From the NCBI GenBank assembly GCA_038373885.1, contig JAWZYV010013550.1:248001-312000 (forward strand): 64,000 nt of DNA. The letters are read 5' to 3'. Shown here in pieces: positions 60,715-64,000 of this stretch. The translations under genes and the position numbers were made by a program. How positions within the stretch are numbered: the stretch's first letter is position 1; each line of letters begins with the position of its first letter. Origin of the DNA: Cheiracanthium punctorium. Its lineage: Eukaryota > Arthropoda > Arachnida > Araneae > Cheiracanthiidae. Below the pieces are notes generated by a model, which ran no database searches, was not told the DNA's origin, and saw only the letters and a program-made list of their open reading frames with translations.

Positions 60715-60775
60715 GGAAAAAGGATACGCGTTTCGTTCAAAAATTGTTTTGAACTTCTTCAGTCCAAGCCCTTCG
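60715..60775 (-). ncRNA. Hammerhead-ribozyme-like motif in the element's 3' region
   Basis: On the minus strand, CTGAAGA (60762-60756) fits the CUGANGA core. One extra A follows, then an 8-bp hairpin GTTCAAAA-CAAT-TTTTGAAC (60754-60735), then GAAA (60734-60731). Next comes the short ACGCGT stem III and TA before the predicted cut (60725/60724). TCC then pairs with GGA just before the core as stem I, with AAGG/CCTT pairing possible further out. Penelope-like elements are known to carry such ribozymes with minimal stem III. The extra A is a defect or variant. Confidence 0.55.
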
Positions 60776-61232
60776 ACGTAAAGAACACAGGGAACTGAAA
60801 AGAGAAAAAAACAAGCAAGATGTTGCCACAAGGGGCAAAGAAAAGTCGAACAAAACCACGGAGAGGGGAGAGAAAAAAAAATTAAAAAGGGGGATAAAAA
60901 AGGAAAGGAAAGAAGCACAAAAAATACAGAAATAAAAAAGGAATAAAGAAAAATAATAAAAAAGGGAACACACAAGTACAAACACACACACACAAAAAAG
61001 AGAAAACAGAACAAACAAACAAAAAACAAATAGCACACGTATTTATTTATTTATTTATTTTTTTTTTTTTTTTTTAACCACGAACAGGACAGCACAATAA
61101 ATATATATATAAATATTTTTTTTTTTTTTTTAAATAAAAACGAAAAAGAAAGACAGTAACACACGTACATACACATTAAAGAAACAGGGGAAAAAAAAAG
61201 GGGGGGGGTAGACGAAGAAAGTGAAAAGAACC

Positions 61233-62216
61233 TTACAACAGCAACTTCCAAGCAGAATGAACGAAAGGAACGGAAGAACCATCGTTCACAAGACGATCTA
61301 AGTGCTGGGTAATGGAAAAACCTTCCAAAAAATCCAGATGGGACAAAGACTGAGGAGTGCACAAAATCTTAGCCTTAGAAAACTGAAATCGATGATTGGA
61401 ATTCCAACAATGTGAGGCAATAGAAGATTTGGAAAGTTCGTGCTTAGAGACATATCTCTCATGCTCTTTGAGCCTAAATTTGAGAGCTCTTCTGGTCTGA
61501 CCAATATAGCCCAAATCACAAGATTCACAAGGAATATAATAAACACCCCAACGGTTCTCAGTAGGAATAGGATCTTTAAGGGAAGAAAATTTAAGTTTAT
61601 TAACAGGTTTAAAAATGACTTTGAAACCGAAATTTTTGAGAAGTTTAGAAATTTTGTAGCATAAAGGTGAAAAGAAAGGTAGTACAATTAATTCGTTGTG
61701 AAAATTAATAGTATTAGTAGAAGTATTAGGCTTATTAAATTTAGAAACAGCTTTATCAATAATAGAGGGGCTAAAACCACGAGAAACAGCTAAGGATTTT
61801 AAGTAACTAATTTCATTATTAAGAGAAGAAGAATCAGAGCAAATTTTGATAGCACGAAACACATAAGTGTAAAAAGCAGAAAGTTTTTGCTGGTAAGGAT
61901 GATTAGATAGGGCATGAGGAGGTAAAGATATAGAAAAGGGCTTGCGGAAAACAGAAGTAGAGAAACCGTCAGGATTCCTAGAAACCAGAACATCCAAAAA
62001 AGGTAAAGAATTGTTGCACTCCTCTTCTAGAGTAAATTGGATACACGGATCAACAGAATTAACGATCAAAAGTAAATTAGAAATATCACAATTGGAATCC
62101 ACTAGAACGAAAGTATCGTCAACATATCTGACCCAGCACGGAAAATTAAAGACCTTGAAGAGCTTCTCTTCAAAATAATGCATATAAATGTCACATAAGA
62201 GAGGTGAGAGAGAATT
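61233..62216 (-). pseudogene. Penelope-like RT/GIY-YIG protein, C-terminal part
   Basis: About 327 residues on the minus strand from NSLSPLL to the stop at 61233-61235. They include the RT catalytic YVDD, the connecting region and the GIY-YIG endonuclease with CESC and GYIGQT. The residues are the same as in the plus-strand copy. The frame continues upstream only into antisense of the other copy, which is not natural protein. Without the N-terminal RT motifs it cannot work. Confidence 0.85.
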
Positions 62217-63596
62217 GCGCTTCCTAAAATTCATAAACCTTCTCTTGCCTTTCGCCCCATTGTTTCTAACATTGGTACTGCTTCTTATAACCTTGCACGT
62301 TTCCTCTCGCATACTCTTTCACCTTTGACTGCTAGTAATACCCACACTGTTAAAAACTCTTATGATTTCGTTAACAAAGTTAAACTTCTTTCTCCTACTA
62401 ATTGTAAAATGCTTTCTCTTGATGTTAAATCTTCATTCACTAATGTTCCTATCCAAGGTGCGATTGACTGTTTGGAAAAGCGTTTACGCGAGTTTCATTA
62501 TTCTTCTATTGAGATTAAAGAGTTTATAGCTTTAGTAAGCGTTTGTATTAAACAAACTGCTTTCATTTTTAATGGCTCTTTCTATAAACAAACCGAGGGT
62601 CTTGCTATGGGTAATTCTCTCTCACCTCTCTTATGTGATATTTATATGCATTATTTTGAAGAGAAGCTCTTCAAGGTCTTTAATTTTCCGTGCTGGGTCA
62701 GATATGTTGACGATACTTTCGTTCTAGTGGATTCCAATTGTGATATTTCTAATTTACTTTTGATCGTTAATTCTGTTGATCCGTGTATCCAATTTACTCT
62801 AGAAGAGGAGTGCAACAATTCTTTACCTTTTTTGGATGTTCTGGTTTCTAGGAATCCTGACGGTTTCTCTACTTCTGTTTTCCGCAAGCCCTTTTCTATA
62901 TCTTTACCTCCTCATGCCCTATCTAATCATCCTTACCAGCAAAAACTTTCTGCTTTTTACACTTATGTGTTTCGTGCTATCAAAATTTGCTCTGATTCTT
63001 CTTCTCTTAATAATGAAATTAGTTACTTAAAATCCTTAGCTGTTTCTCGTGGTTTTAGCCCCTCTATTATTGATAAAGCTGTTTCTAAATTTAATAAGCC
63101 TAATACTTCTACTAATACTATTAATTTTCACAACGAATTAATTGTACTACCTTTCTTTTCACCTTTATGCTACAAAATTTCTAAACTTCTCAAAAATTTC
63201 GGTTTCAAAGTCATTTTTAAACCTGTTAATAAACTTAAATTTTCTTCCCTTAAAGATCCTATTCCTACTGAGAACCGTTGGGGTGTTTATTATATTCCTT
63301 GTGAATCTTGTGATTTGGGCTATATTGGTCAGACCAGAAGAGCTCTCAAATTTAGGCTCAAAGAGCATGAGAGATATGTCTCTAAGCACGAACTTTCCAA
63401 ATCTTCTATTGCCTCACATTGTTGGAATTCCAATCATCGATTTCAGTTTTCTAAGGCTAAGATTTTGTGCACTCCTCAGTCTTTGTCCCATCTGGATTTT
63501 TTGGAAGGTTTTTCCATTACCCAGCACTTAGATCGTCTTGTGAACGATGGTTCTTCCGTTCCTTTCGTTCATTCTGCTTGGAAGTTGCTGTTGTAA
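62217..63596 (+). CDS. Penelope-like reverse transcriptase/GIY-YIG endonuclease, N-terminally truncated
   Basis: The frame is open from the junction at 62217 with LPKIHKPSLAFRPIVSNIG, a conserved early RT motif. Counting from the codon at 62325 as residue 1: LDVKSSF (first catalytic Asp about 33), GLAMGNSLSP (92-101), YVDD (127-130), then a thumb/linker region. The GIY-YIG nuclease follows, with VYY (321-323), C326 and C329, GYIGQT (332-337), a basic RRALKFRLKEH helix and an acidic LEGF near 393. These enzymes reverse transcribe element RNA from a nick made by the nuclease. The frame is intact to its stop, but the N-terminal third of the ~800-residue family protein is missing, so the copy is 5'-truncated. 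No start codon is assigned. Confidence 0.88.
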   Translation, partial: ALPKIHKPSLAFRPIVSNIGTASYNLARFLSHTLSPLTASNTHTVKNSYDFVNKVKLLSPTNCKMLSLDVKSSFTNVPIQGAIDCLEKRLREFHYSSIEIKEFIALVSVCIKQTAFIFNGSFYKQTEGLAMGNSLSPLLCDIYMHYFEEKLFKVFNFPCWVRYVDDTFVLVDSNCDISNLLLIVNSVDPCIQFTLEEECNNSLPFLDVLVSRNPDGFSTSVFRKPFSISLPPHALSNHPYQQKLSAFYTYVFRAIKICSDSSSLNNEISYLKSLAVSRGFSPSIIDKAVSKFNKPNTSTNTINFHNELIVLPFFSPLCYKISKLLKNFGFKVIFKPVNKLKFSSLKDPIPTENRWGVYYIPCESCDLGYIGQTRRALKFRLKEHERYVSKHELSKSSIASHCWNSNHRFQFSKAKILCTPQSLSHLDFLEGFSITQHLDRLVNDGSSVPFVHSAWKLLL

Positions 63597-64000
63597 GGTT
63601 CTTTTCACTTTCTTCGTCTACCCCCCCCCTTCTTTTTTTTTTTTTTCCTGTTTCTTTATTGTGTATGTACGTGTGTTACTGTCTTTCTTTTTCGTTTTTA
63701 TTTAAAAAAAAAAATAAATTATTTATATATATATTTATTGTGCTGTCCTGTTCGTGGTTTATAAAAAAAAATAAATAATAAAAAATAAATAATAAATACG
63801 TGTGCTATTTGTTTTTTGTTTGTTTGTTCTGTTTTCTCTTTTTTGTGTGTGTGTGTTTGTACTTGTGTGTTCCCTTTTTTATTATTTTTCTTTATTCCTT
63901 TTTTATTTCTGTATTTTTTGTGCTTCTTTCCTTTCCTTTTTTATCCCCCTTTTTTAATTTTTTTTTCTCTCCCCTCTCCGTGGTTTTGTTCGACTTTTCT
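62217..64000 (+). mobile_element. Penelope-like element, plus-strand copy, runs off the window
   Basis: Coding part 62217-63596 then a 3' region of poly-pyrimidine, AT and GT tracts that mirrors 60839-61232. The window ends before the stretch corresponding to the hammerhead-like motif. Confidence 0.85.

Larger units (their letters stand above)
60640..62216 (-). mobile_element. Penelope-like element, 5'-truncated, minus-strand copy
   Basis: The end of the coding frame plus a ~590-bp 3' region. It starts inside the RT domain at the NSLSPLL motif (62216) and is inverse and almost identical to 62613-64000. The 3' region includes poly-pyrimidine tracts and a hammerhead-like fold near 60722-60765. 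The outer end near 60640 is approximate. Confidence 0.85.

Noticed and set aside
61051..61362. Serine and phenylalanine rich frames next to the Penelope-like copies
   Set aside because: They are translations of poly-pyrimidine and AT tracts in the element's 3' region and occur in both arms by symmetry.

Overview
The window is eukaryotic and AT-rich. It has very low gene density and is built mostly from transposable elements (TEs) and arrays of C2H2 zinc-finger (ZNF) coding sequence. The Penelope-like retroelement, the many small inverted-repeat DNA transposons and the [20 protein letters not shown] fingers fit an arthropod, most likely an arachnid such as a spider. The species is inference; no ribosomal or mitochondrial marker is present. 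No bacterial operon, CRISPR array or tRNA gene that I would call functional was seen.

Layout. 1-2.4 kb: no gene seen. 2.4-8 kb: minus-strand ZNF array, ZNF pseudogenes and LTR-like copies. 8-14.8 kb: nested non-autonomous DNA transposons with GG termini and 8-bp target-site duplications (TSDs). 16.1-17.4 kb: broken minus-strand LTR retrotransposon (LTR, primer site, gag with CCHC knuckle) carrying half of a piggyBac-like MITE. 19.8-22.1 kb: plus-strand ZNF gene with 14 fingers and a decayed tail. 22.2-27.3 kb: PIF/Harbinger-like, piggyBac-like (with a nested LTR) and pogo/Tigger-like elements. 28-31.1 kb: small MITEs, a second piggyBac-like copy and a single ZNF exon relic. 31.2-36 kb: decayed Harbinger-like element holding an LTR, minisatellites, a tRNA-like SINE and a dead Tc1 fragment. 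36.7-42.4 kb: foldback repeat, ZNF gene with 14 intact fingers, and ZNF pseudogenes. 42.5-47.3 kb: hAT-like element with 6-bp TSD inserted in a duplicated copy of the ZNF 3' flank. 47.3-51.2 kb: ZNF gene with 23 fingers. 51.8-60.2 kb: mariner, Tigger, hAT and satellite sequence. 60.6-64 kb: two nearly identical Penelope-like elements (RT plus GIY-YIG) in inverted orientation, one with a hammerhead-ribozyme-like fold in its 3' region.

The three best coding candidates are the ZNF arrays at 19793-21136 (+), 37958-39301 (-) and 49107-51185 (-). All open with a similar Met-Glu start at an apparent exon boundary. Each ends at a stop beyond which finger-like sequence is still readable, so C-terminal erosion is common. 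Blocks around 2.6-5.3 kb and 38-42.1 kb are a segmental duplication (ZNF, flank, LTR-like sequence, ZNF pseudogene). Several insertions can be proved from this window alone because an empty or paralogous site is also present: the GG element at 8393, the hAT-like element at 42459, the LTR at 24074 and the CATACC element at 39736.
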